A stretch of DNA of 25,798 nt from assembly GCA_036394195.1 (NCBI GenBank), contig DASWFO010000152.1:1-25798 (forward strand), given 5' to 3'. Made by a program: the position numbers and the translations under genes. The stretch comes from DATJPD01 sp036394195 (GTDB lineage Bacteria > Pseudomonadota > Alphaproteobacteria > CACIAM-22H2). Shown here piece by piece: positions 1 through 6,987 of the stretch (the first letter of the stretch is position 1; every line of letters begins with the position of its first letter). The notes below the pieces were generated by a model. That model was not told where the DNA came from and did no database searches. It worked only from the letters and a program-made list of their open reading frames with translations.

Positions 1-1
1 A

Positions 2-97
2 TACGAAGGGCGCACCTTGCGCGAGCACCTGGGCCTGCCGCGCCCACCAAGCCGCTACAGCGCCCGCACCTCGGAACGGACCAACGTCGCCGAGTAG
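2..97 (+). CDS. NtaA/DmoA-family FMN-dependent monooxygenase, C-terminal fragment
   Basis: Only the last 31 codons are in the window; the gene starts upstream. The reading frame ends at TAG (95-97) and carries the tail motif GRTLREHLGLPRP. The complete monooxygenase at 4312-5667 ends with the nearly identical GRTLRENLGLPRP, so this is a paralogue of the same class C flavin monooxygenase family (NtaA, SnaA, DmoA, ScmK-like), which uses FMNH2 and O2 to cleave C-N or C-S bonds. Its stop is one base from the stop of the convergent ABC ATPase gene. Nothing can be said about its catalytic part. The identification rests only on the C-terminal match to its neighbour. Confidence 0.8.
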   Translation, partial: YEGRTLREHLGLPRPPSRYSARTSERTNVAE

Positions 98-98
98 C

Positions 99-1169
99 TT
101 ACGCGTGGAACATCCGGCAATCCGCACTCGACCATTTTGCAAACGCGCTCTCGCCGGCTTCGAAGCGTTCGAACGCCGGATGGTTGGGCACGATCGCGTT
201 GATGGTCTGGCGTTCGATCTGGCACTGATAGTTGATGGACGCGCCGAGGTAGGTTCGCGCCGCGATCTTGCAGGAAAAGACGTTTTCCGACCCGGCCGGG
301 CGATGGCGGGAGAGGACCACGCGCTCCTGCTTGATCATGGAGGTGACGAGGTCGCCGGGACCGAGATTGGCCGCAATGCCGGTGATCTCGAGGCCGCTGT
401 CGATCCCGGCGCGCGCCCGGCCGCCGTCGAGCGCCACGATCTTGCCCTTCAGGACGTTGACCTGGCCGATGAACCCGCTGACCAGCGCACTCGCCGGCTG
501 TTCGTAGATCGAGACGGGGTCGGCCATCTGGCGCAGCCGGCCGTGGGTCATGACCGCGATGCGGTCGGCGAGGCCGAACGCCTCCGCCTGGTCGTGGGTG
601 ACGAAGATCGCCGTAATGCCGACCTGCTTCTGGATCCGCCGGATTTCTTCGCGCATGTCGTCGCGCAGCTTCGCATCGAGATTGCTCAGCGGCTCGTCGA
701 GCAGTAACAGCCGCGGCCGGATCGCGAGTGCCCGCGCCAGCGCCACGCGCTGTTGCTGCCCGCCGCTCAGCTGGCTCGGATAGCGTCCCGCGAGTTCGCC
801 GAGCCGCACCAGGCTGAGCGCCGCCTCTACCTCCTCGTCGATCTTCCCGCGCGAATGGCCGCGCACCTTGAGCCCATAGCCAACGTTCTGCGCCACGGTC
901 ATGTGCGGGAACAGCGCGTAGTGCTGGAACACGAGCCCGATATCGCGCTTCTGGGGCGGCTGGTCGGTGATGTCCTCGCCGTCGAGCTTGATCGTGCCGG
1001 TGTCGACCCGCTCGAACCCGGCGATCATGCGGAGCGTCGTCGTCTTTCCACAGCCGCTCGGCCCCAGCAGGCAGACGAATTCGCCATCCCCGATCGAGAG
1101 GGACAAATCGTCGACCGCCACGGTTTCGCCGAAAAATTTACTGACGCGGTTGAGAACGAGTTCGGGCAT
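99..1169 (-). CDS. ABC transporter ATPase, PotA/polyamine-type
   Basis: 356-residue ATP-hydrolysing subunit of an importer. Walker A GPSGCGKTT (36-44), Q-loop Gln82, signature LSGGQQQ (134-140), Walker B LLLLDEP (154-160) and switch His192 are intact. The roughly 120 residues after the nucleotide-binding domain match the TOBE-type tail of PotA/FbpC/CysA ATPases. The open frame continues upstream, but ATG at 1167-1169 is chosen because the protein begins with MPELVLNRVSKFFG, typical of the family, and a GGTGGAG ribosome-binding site lies just before it, inside the end of the permease gene (2 bp spacing between stop and start). It is last in a four-gene operon with two permeases and a binding protein. 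The substrate cannot be deduced from the ATPase alone. Confidence 0.93.
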   Translation of the reverse strand: MPELVLNRVSKFFGETVAVDDLSLSIGDGEFVCLLGPSGCGKTTTLRMIAGFERVDTGTIKLDGEDITDQPPQKRDIGLVFQHYALFPHMTVAQNVGYGLKVRGHSRGKIDEEVEAALSLVRLGELAGRYPSQLSGGQQQRVALARALAIRPRLLLLDEPLSNLDAKLRDDMREEIRRIQKQVGITAIFVTHDQAEAFGLADRIAVMTHGRLRQMADPVSIYEQPASALVSGFIGQVNVLKGKIVALDGGRARAGIDSGLEITGIAANLGPGDLVTSMIKQERVVLSRHRPAGSENVFSCKIAARTYLGASINYQCQIERQTINAIVPNHPAFERFEAGESAFAKWSSADCRMFHA

Positions 1170-1171
1170 GG

Positions 1172-1957
1172 TCACTCCACCAGGCGGATCTTCAGGTAGC
1201 GCTCGAGCGTCAGCGTCGCGGCAGCGGCCGCGACGACGACGATCGTGGCGACCGCCGCCAGCATCGGATCGATACGCGACTCGATGTAGGCGAACATGAC
1301 CACCGGCAGGGTGGTGGTCTGGGCGTCGGTCAGGAACAACGAGATCGGCAGGTTCACGAACGACAGGATGAAGCAGAAGGTGAAGCCGGCGATCAGGCTC
1401 GGCCGCAGCAGCGGCAAGGTCACCTGCCGCCAGGTCGTGAGCTGGCCAGCGCCGAGACTGAGCGAGGCATCCTCGAGGCTGAAGTTGAAGCGAGCCAGCC
1501 CGGTCATCACCAGCCGCAGCGCGAACGGCAATCCGTGCACCGTGTGCACGGCAAGGAGGCCTAAGAGACCGGTCCCCATGCCGAACAGGGCGGCGAATTG
1601 CAGGATGGCGAGGCTCAAGACGATCTGGGGCACCAGGATCGGGCTGGCGAGAATGGTGCTCAGCACCGGGTCCTCTTTTTTCCGCCCGCGCAACATCGCA
1701 TAGCCGGCGAGAAACGCGGCCGCGGTCGCGATCGCCGACGACACGGCCGCGATCATGGCACTCGTCCAGGTGGCGGCGATGAACTCCGGATGGTTGAGGA
1801 TCGCCCGGTACCATCGGAAGCTTAGACCCTCGAAGGCCGCCGGAAAGGCGGCCGCCCCGTTGACGGACGCGGCACAGACGAACAGCAGCGGACCGACGAT
1901 GAAGACGTAGATCGCTCCGAGATATGCCCACCCGGCGCCGGCGACGATCCGCTTCAT
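1172..1957 (-). CDS. ABC transporter permease, PotC/BPD type
   Basis: 261-residue inner-membrane permease. Six hydrophobic segments are visible, the first at about 10-32 (YLGAIYVFIVGPLLFV), with the cytoplasmic EAA loop at 162-170 (EDASLSLGA) followed by VTLPLLRPS, the contact site for the ATPase. Length and topology match PotC-like permeases. The start ATG (1955-1957) overlaps the stop of the upstream permease in an ATGA junction, implying translational coupling. A longer open frame extends upstream, but it is only a shadow of the preceding permease. It partners with the permease at 1954-2871 to form the channel. Confidence 0.93.
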   Translation of the reverse strand: MKRIVAGAGWAYLGAIYVFIVGPLLFVCAASVNGAAAFPAAFEGLSFRWYRAILNHPEFIAATWTSAMIAAVSSAIATAAAFLAGYAMLRGRKKEDPVLSTILASPILVPQIVLSLAILQFAALFGMGTGLLGLLAVHTVHGLPFALRLVMTGLARFNFSLEDASLSLGAGQLTTWRQVTLPLLRPSLIAGFTFCFILSFVNLPISLFLTDAQTTTLPVVMFAYIESRIDPMLAAVATIVVVAAAAATLTLERYLKIRLVE

Positions 1958-2871
1958 GGCCGGATGAACCTGCCGACGAGGGCGACGAGGCCGGCCATGC
2001 ACAGCACCATGATGATCAGCAGCAGCACCGCCGCGGTCGCCGCCAGCTGGCTGTTGTAGGTCGCGAGGATGAACTGCGCGATCAGCGTGGTCAGCGTGAG
2101 GTCGGCGGCACCGCCGAGATAATGCGGCGATATGTAGCTGCTGGCGCCCAGCGAGAAGACGATGATCGCCGACGACAGGACGCCGGGAAGGCTGAGCGGC
2201 AGAGTGATGTCCAGGAACGACTGCACCGGCCCGGCCCCCAGGCTGTCCGCCGCCTCGTAGAGTTCCCGCGGAATCTGCTTGAGGGACGTGTACAGGGTGA
2301 GAATCGCAAACGGCAGCATGAACTGGACGAGGCTGATCAGCACCCCGGTCTCGCTGCCGAGGATGCGCGGCGGCGAGATCAGCCCCAGCGCCACCAGGGG
2401 CCCGAATATCGGCCCGCGCGCCGGTAGGAGCGCCATCCAGCCCATGATCACGACCAGCGGGCCGGCCAGGATCGGGAACGTCAGGCCCATCATCGCGAGA
2501 TTGGCGAGCCGGCCCGAGAGGCGCAGCAGCAGCATTGCCGCCGCGTAGCCCAGCGGCAAGGTCACGATCGTGCCGAGGAGCGCCAGCCGGATGGTGCGGA
2601 TCAGGACGTCGAAATAGTAGGCGCGGGTGAGAAGGTATTTGTAGTTGTCGAAGCCCGGTGCCTCGAAGCTCAGCAACACGTTGGGCTGAAAGCTGGAGAT
2701 CACGACCACCACTAGCGGCAGCCCCAGGAACAGGAAGACGAGCAGGAGGCTCGGCAGCAGCAGGAGACCGTTCAGCCCGCCGGTCCGCCACCGCAGTGCG
2801 GCGCGCAGGCCGCCATGCCGCCGCGGCAGCGGCGGCACCAGCGGCCGGTCAGCGACCGTTGCGTCGATCAT
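1954..2871 (-). CDS. ABC transporter permease, PotB/BPD type
   Basis: 305 residues from the ATG at 2869-2871. A GTG seven codons upstream (2890-2892) would give 312 residues; ATG is preferred because an ACGGGG stretch precedes it at usable distance. A basic, proline-rich cytoplasmic N-terminus (LPRRHGGLRAALRWR) leads into TM1 (LLLLPSLLLVFLFLGLPL), followed by further TM segments and the EAA loop (YEAADSLGAG, near residues 205-214) with ITLPLSLPG. It is the first permease of the pair and the second gene of the transporter operon. It lies about 60 bp downstream of the binding-protein gene and overlaps the second permease by 4 bp. Confidence 0.92.
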   Translation of the reverse strand: MIDATVADRPLVPPLPRRHGGLRAALRWRTGGLNGLLLLPSLLLVFLFLGLPLVVVVISSFQPNVLLSFEAPGFDNYKYLLTRAYYFDVLIRTIRLALLGTIVTLPLGYAAAMLLLRLSGRLANLAMMGLTFPILAGPLVVIMGWMALLPARGPIFGPLVALGLISPPRILGSETGVLISLVQFMLPFAILTLYTSLKQIPRELYEAADSLGAGPVQSFLDITLPLSLPGVLSSAIIVFSLGASSYISPHYLGGAADLTLTTLIAQFILATYNSQLAATAAVLLLIIMVLCMAGLVALVGRFIRP

Positions 2872-2931
2872 GGCGTCGGCCCCGTCTGCCACGAGGAACC
2901 CGCGATGCGGTCTTGCGTCAGCCGCGCGATG

Positions 2932-4032
2932 TCACCGCGCGCCCCATTTCGGCACGACCTCGGTGTTGAGCCGCTCCGTCCACATCGGCCGGACCGAAGC
3001 GGCCATGACCGGATCGAACAGCCGCACCTGATCGACATGCGCCCCGCAATTGCATTTCGCCTTGATCTCGGCCGACAGCTCGACCTTGCTGTTGATCGGC
3101 CCGATATAGGTGTCCCCGGCGAACCCGGTCTGGACCGGCTTGCTCGCGACCAGGTCGAGGAACAGCTCCGACAGCTCCTGGCTGCGCGTCCCCTTGACGA
3201 TGGTCACCACGTCGATCGTGCCCAGCGCCTTCTCCTTGGGAAACGCGTAGGCCACCGGATAGCCCTGGGCCTTCAAGCTGGCGAAGTAGGAGTCGAACTC
3301 GCTCGCCAGGCGGATATCGCCGCTCTTCATCAGCGGACCCCAGTCGGTCGGCGCCACCGTCAGCTTCGCCGGCCGCAGCTCGGCCAGCTTCTTGAAGCCC
3401 GGCTCGACGTCCTTCTCCGACCCGCCGGCCATTTCGGCGACCGTGATGACCATGCCGGGCATCATGCTATGCACGGGGGCGGCGAAGGAGAATTGGCCCG
3501 CATATTCGGGGCGCCACAGGTCGCTCCAGGTGGTGGGCACCTCTTTCACCAGCTCTGGGTTGTAGACGATCCCATAGGCGATCAGGCAGTAGGGCATCGC
3601 CATCAGCGTATCGTCGCCCGCCTGCGATTTCAGGGTGAAGGCCCAATCGGCGACGTCCGAAAGGTTCGACAGATTCTTGCGCGCCGCCGGGGCCAGGACC
3701 CCCGCTTTGACACCCGATACCACCGCTTCATCGGTGCAGAAAAAGACGTCGGTCTGCGGGCTGGCCCGTTGCGCCAGGATCTTGCTGTAGCGGGCCCCCA
3801 TGCCGCCGATGTCGTAGGCGAGCGTGGCCCCGGACAGGCGGGTGAACTCGGGCTCGAGGTGCTTCTTGATCCCGTCCTCGACCTCGCCGCCCCAGGTCGA
3901 CACGGTCAGCACGGTGCCCTTATTGATGGCCGGAGCCGCCAAACCGCGGCCGGCCCGGACCACTCCGGTCCCCACCACCGCCACCGTCGAGCCTATGGCT
4001 TTCAGGGCCGTACGCCGCGAGATTTTCTTCAT
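2932..4032 (-). CDS. Tat-exported extracellular solute-binding protein, PotD-like
   Basis: 366-residue periplasmic binding protein feeding the PotABC-like transporter downstream. The N-terminus has a twin-arginine signal (SRRTALKAIG, residues 5-14), a hydrophobic stretch, and then AAPAINKGTVLTVSTWGGEVEDG, the typical start of the mature type 2 periplasmic-binding fold of polyamine/iron-type proteins. ATG at 4030-4032 is chosen because the signal peptide begins there; the open frame runs 25 codons further upstream without a signal-like sequence. GGGTGG precedes the ATG. An unusual CNCG pair near the C-terminus could form a disulfide or metal site. Tat export implies folding before export. The ligand is unknown; the two flanking flavin monooxygenases suggest a compound those enzymes oxidise. 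Confidence 0.9.
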   Translation of the reverse strand: MKKISRRTALKAIGSTVAVVGTGVVRAGRGLAAPAINKGTVLTVSTWGGEVEDGIKKHLEPEFTRLSGATLAYDIGGMGARYSKILAQRASPQTDVFFCTDEAVVSGVKAGVLAPAARKNLSNLSDVADWAFTLKSQAGDDTLMAMPYCLIAYGIVYNPELVKEVPTTWSDLWRPEYAGQFSFAAPVHSMMPGMVITVAEMAGGSEKDVEPGFKKLAELRPAKLTVAPTDWGPLMKSGDIRLASEFDSYFASLKAQGYPVAYAFPKEKALGTIDVVTIVKGTRSQELSELFLDLVASKPVQTGFAGDTYIGPINSKVELSAEIKAKCNCGAHVDQVRLFDPVMAASVRPMWTERLNTEVVPKWGAR

Positions 4033-4311
4033 GGATCCACCCGTTGTTCTGCCTATTGAAAAGGCTGCAAGCCACATGCCACCGTCGCCGCAGCGGGCCG
4101 CGAGCACGATCGGCGGCGAACGGCCGGCGCGGTGCAGCGGAGCAAAATTTCGGAATTTCGGCGAATTTCCAGGTTTTCGGGCAGCCCCTGCCTATCAGAC
4201 AGGCGGACGGCGATTTGGCATTGGAAGTGCTTACCTTCTCTGGCCTAGTTTCTATGGCCTAATAAGGAGCTCCGCCGCAGAAGGGCGGGCGCAATCGATG
4301 GAGGGCGGACG
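4033..4311. promoter_or_regulatory. Divergent intergenic control region
   Basis: 279 bp between the binding-protein gene (minus) and the monooxygenase gene (plus), AT-richer than the surrounding coding DNA. It holds two abutting copies of AATTTCGG (4146-4153 and 4154-4161) and a third, partial copy AATTTCC (4164-4170). There is also a 15-bp imperfect palindrome GCCTATCAGACAGGC (4190-4204, one mismatched pair). Both resemble regulator-binding sites. I could not assign convincing -35/-10 hexamers. No gene is seen in this stretch. Confidence 0.5.
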
Positions 4312-5667
4312 ATGACGATGCCGCGTCGCAAAGGGCACCTGACACTGGGCGGCTTCTTTCACCCGACCGGGAATCACGTGGCCGCGTGGCTGCACCCCGA
4401 AGCCCAGATCGACGCCGGCGTTAACTTCCAGCACTACGTCCAGCTGGCGCAGACCGCCGAGCGCGCCAAATTCGACCTGCTGTTCGTGGCCGATGCGCTG
4501 GCGACCCGCGACGGCAATCTCGAGGCGCTGAAGCGCTGGCCGCAATACATGGCCTACTTCGATCCGACCATGCTGATGGCGGGGCTGGCCGCGGTCACCC
4601 AGCACATCGGGCTGGTCGCGACCGCGTCGGCGAGCTTCAACGAGCCCTACAACATCGCCCGCCGGTTCGCCTCGCTCGACCTGATGAGCAACGGCCGCGC
4701 CGGCTGGAACGTTGTGACCGGGTCCAACGTCGCCGAGGTGTACAATTTCGGCCGCGGCGAGCTCGAGGAGCACGACAGCCGCTACGAGCGCGCCGACGAG
4801 TTCGTCGAGGTCTGTCGCGGGCTCTGGGACAGCTGGGACGACGACGCCTTCCTGCGCGATCGCAAGACAGCGCTCTATTTCGACCCGCAGAAGCTGCACT
4901 ACCTCCATCACAAGGGACGCCATTTCTCGGTGCGCGGGCCGCTGAACGTGGCGCGCACGCCGCAGGGCCATCCGGTGCTGGCCAATGCCGGCGTCTCCGA
5001 CCGCGGCAAGGAATTCGCGGCGAAATTCGCCGAGATGATCTTCACGCCGCTCCAATCGCTGGAGCAGGCGCAGGGGCTCTACCAGGATCTGAAAGGCCGC
5101 ATGGCGAAATACGGGCGCCATCCCGATCACCTGAAGATCACGCCGGGGCTGAACGTGATCGTCGGCCGGACGGACGCCGAGGCCGAGGAAAAACATCAGC
5201 AGCTGCAGTCGCTGATCCATCCCGATGTCGGCCGGCAGCTGCTGTCGACCGAGCTCGGGATCGACCTCATCCCGTTCCCGGTGGACAAGCCCCTGCCCTA
5301 CCACCTGATCGACGAGAAGGCGACGGCGCAGCGCGGCCGGCTGGTCGAGCGGGCGCGCCGCGAGAACATGACCATCCGCGATATGTATCTCTGGTACGCC
5401 GGGGCGCGCGGCAATCGCACGCTCAAAGGCTCGCCCCAGACGGTCGTCGACAGCATGGAGGAGTGGTTCTTGAAAGAGGGCGTCGACGGCTTCCTCATCC
5501 AGCCCGCGGTGCTGCCCGCCGGCCTCAACGATTTTGTCGAGCTGGTGATCCCCGAGCTGCGCCGCCGCGGCCTGGCCCGGACCGAATACACCGGCCGCAC
5601 CTTGCGCGAAAATCTCGGGCTGCCGCGGCCGGTCAGCCGCCATGCCACCGCCCGCGCGGCGGAGTGA
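4312..5667 (+). CDS. NtaA/SnaA/DmoA-family FMN-dependent monooxygenase
   Basis: 451 residues, the usual length for this class C flavin monooxygenase group. The family uses reduced FMN from a partner reductase plus O2 to cleave nitrilotriacetate, dimethyl sulfide, sulfonates or related molecules. Family landmarks are GGFFHPTGNHVAAWLHP near the N-terminus, FDLLFVADA (54-62), SNGRAGWNVVTGSN (126-139, the flavin-pocket signature) and the NLGLPRP tail. GGAGGGCGG lies just before ATG 4312; an in-frame ATG at 4318 is an alternative start. It is divergent from the PotABCD-like operon, and a second member of the family ends at position 97 on the other side of that operon. No flavin reductase gene is in the window. 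The exact substrate cannot be read from sequence. Confidence 0.92.
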   Translation: MTMPRRKGHLTLGGFFHPTGNHVAAWLHPEAQIDAGVNFQHYVQLAQTAERAKFDLLFVADALATRDGNLEALKRWPQYMAYFDPTMLMAGLAAVTQHIGLVATASASFNEPYNIARRFASLDLMSNGRAGWNVVTGSNVAEVYNFGRGELEEHDSRYERADEFVEVCRGLWDSWDDDAFLRDRKTALYFDPQKLHYLHHKGRHFSVRGPLNVARTPQGHPVLANAGVSDRGKEFAAKFAEMIFTPLQSLEQAQGLYQDLKGRMAKYGRHPDHLKITPGLNVIVGRTDAEAEEKHQQLQSLIHPDVGRQLLSTELGIDLIPFPVDKPLPYHLIDEKATAQRGRLVERARRENMTIRDMYLWYAGARGNRTLKGSPQTVVDSMEEWFLKEGVDGFLIQPAVLPAGLNDFVELVIPELRRRGLARTEYTGRTLRENLGLPRPVSRHATARAAE

Positions 5668-5692
5668 GGCCGCCCCTGAAGGCGGGGGTGTC

Positions 5693-5714
5693 GGCAGCGG
5701 CTTGCGCCGCTGCC
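5693..5714. terminator. Hairpin between convergent genes
   Basis: A perfect 9-bp GC-rich stem, GGCAGCGGC / GCCGCTGCC, closes a 4-base loop (TTGC). It lies in the 79-bp gap between the convergent monooxygenase and LysR genes. A smaller stem (5670-5674 with 5681-5685) lies just before it. There is no T-run on either side, so it may act as a bidirectional pause site or transcript-end stabiliser rather than a classical intrinsic terminator. Confidence 0.45.
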
Positions 5715-5746
5715 TGACATAGATCACGAAACTCGATGCAACGGTG

Positions 5747-6670
5747 TCAGCGAGGACGCGCCCGCATCGGCGGACGGGCGCCCTTCGCCGACGATCTGGC
5801 GACTAAGCTCAGGAGCGCATCCGCGGCCCGGCTCCGATAATGGTCGCGGTGGTGCAGAACATGGAACTCGCGCTCCGGAAGGCGGAAGGCCACCTGGCGC
5901 AACAGGCCCGCTTCGAGGCTGGGTGCCGCGACCGAGGCGGAGATGACGGCAGCACCCAAGCCAGCCTCCGCGGCAGCGCGCACCGCCTCATTGGATGGAA
6001 GCTCCAATTGGACCCGCAAGGTCCCTGGCTTGATGCCGAGACCCGCCAACACGTTCTCGAAGACCGATCGCGTTCCAGATCCGGGCTCGCGCAGCACCCA
6101 GTCGCCTTTCCTCAGGTCGTCAGGCGTCAAGCGGGGGCGCCCGGCCCAGGGGTGCTCTGGCCCGACGACCATGACAATCTGATCTCGCGCGACCGCCATG
6201 CTGGCGAGATGCTCGTTGTCCACCGCCCCTTCGACGAAGCCGAGTTCCGACACCCCATGCTCGACGGCTGCCGCGACCTGCGCCGTATTCCCCATCGCCA
6301 GGCGGATCTGGATCTGCGGATAGGTCCGCTGGAAGGCGACGATGTGGCGGGGAAGCCAATAGCCGGCGATCGTCTGACTTGCCTGCACGGACAGCGTCCC
6401 CCGCTTCAAGCCGCCCAATTCGCCGAGAGCCAGCTCGGCCGCCTCGGCGCGCGCCAGCACGGCCCGCGCCTCCGCCAGGAAGACCTGACCGGCCTCTGTC
6501 AACTCGATGCGACGCCCGACGCGATTGAACAGCTTCGTGTCGTGCCGCGCCTCCAAAGCCGCAATCGCATGACTGGCCGCGGATTGCGCGAGATTCAAGG
6601 CGCGAGCGGCCTGCGTCACGTGCTGGCGCTCGGCGACCGCCACAAAGATGCGAAGTTGCTCGAGAGTCAT
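5747..6670 (-). CDS. LysR-family transcriptional regulator, CysL-like
   Basis: 307 residues. The N-terminal winged helix-turn-helix is clear (LEQLRIFVAVAERQHVTQAA, then LNLAQSAASHAIAALE and LTEAGQVFL). The effector domain from about residue 90 carries the stretches ASQTIAGYWLPRHIVAFQ, GNTAQVAAAVEHG, LGFVEGAVD and REPGSGTRSVFE, the pattern of the CysL/YwfK-like ligand-binding subgroup. GGGAGG with 5-bp spacing precedes ATG 6668-6670. CysL-like regulators often control sulfur-assimilation genes, which would fit the neighbouring monooxygenases, but the target is inferred. It is divergent from a small lipoprotein gene, so the 125-bp gap 6671-6795 should hold its own operator. Confidence 0.9.
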   Translation of the reverse strand: MTLEQLRIFVAVAERQHVTQAARALNLAQSAASHAIAALEARHDTKLFNRVGRRIELTEAGQVFLAEARAVLARAEAAELALGELGGLKRGTLSVQASQTIAGYWLPRHIVAFQRTYPQIQIRLAMGNTAQVAAAVEHGVSELGFVEGAVDNEHLASMAVARDQIVMVVGPEHPWAGRPRLTPDDLRKGDWVLREPGSGTRSVFENVLAGLGIKPGTLRVQLELPSNEAVRAAAEAGLGAAVISASVAAPSLEAGLLRQVAFRLPEREFHVLHHRDHYRSRAADALLSLVARSSAKGARPPMRARPR

Positions 6671-6795
6671 AGCGACCTCCCTCGCCCACGACGATCAATC
6701 TAAGAACGAGATCATATGAAGCCAAAACATCTATTGGAAGGATCGACTGTGGAGGCGCAGATTCATGGTTAGTCATCCAGCGAATCGAGGTTGCC
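6671..6795. promoter_or_regulatory. Divergent LysR/lipoprotein promoter gap
   Basis: 125 bp between the LysR gene and the small lipoprotein gene, with an AT-rich core around 6690-6740. LysR regulators usually bind such divergent gaps and repress their own gene. I see no strong palindrome and no clear promoter hexamers, so the assignment is by position only. Confidence 0.3.
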
Positions 6796-6987
6796 ATGCG
6801 TCTCACAGCTTTCATCCTGTTCTCCGGGATCGCCCTGACCTCTTTGTCGGCTTGCGCCTCCGGCCCCGGCGATACCGCGACGGCCCAGCAGGCAAGCCTC
6901 ACCCCTTGCCCCTGGCAACAGGGCTACCCAGACTGTCACGCCGACGACGCTTCGCCGTTCCACGGGTATTTAGTCGCGCGTCGTTAG
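6796..6987 (+). CDS. Small putative lipoprotein (63 aa)
   Basis: A short gene with a canonical lipoprotein signal: positively charged MRLTAF, a hydrophobic core (ILFSGIALT) and a lipobox LSAC with the lipidated cysteine at residue 20. The mature part would be only 44 residues, with a second cysteine pair at 38 and 47 (CPW...PDCH) that could form a disulfide. GAGG lies 5 bases before ATG 6796. Its TAG stop overlaps the TAA stop of the convergent M20 gene within TTAG (6984-6987). No domain is recognised. The signal peptide, ribosome-binding site and precise fit between neighbours favour a real gene. It may be an outer- or inner-membrane lipoprotein of unknown role. Confidence 0.65.
   Translation: MRLTAFILFSGIALTSLSACASGPGDTATAQQASLTPCPWQQGYPDCHADDASPFHGYLVARR

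Noticed and set aside
2815..4059. Long plus-strand open frame opposite the Tat-exported binding-protein gene
   Set aside because: Its product is rich in Arg, His, Gly and Asp with no domain, and it mirrors a well-recognised gene; this is a usual shadow frame in GC-rich DNA.
4252..5727. 491-codon minus-strand open frame opposite the monooxygenase
   Set aside because: The plus-strand frame has the full NtaA/DmoA signature and a ribosome-binding site; the minus frame has neither.
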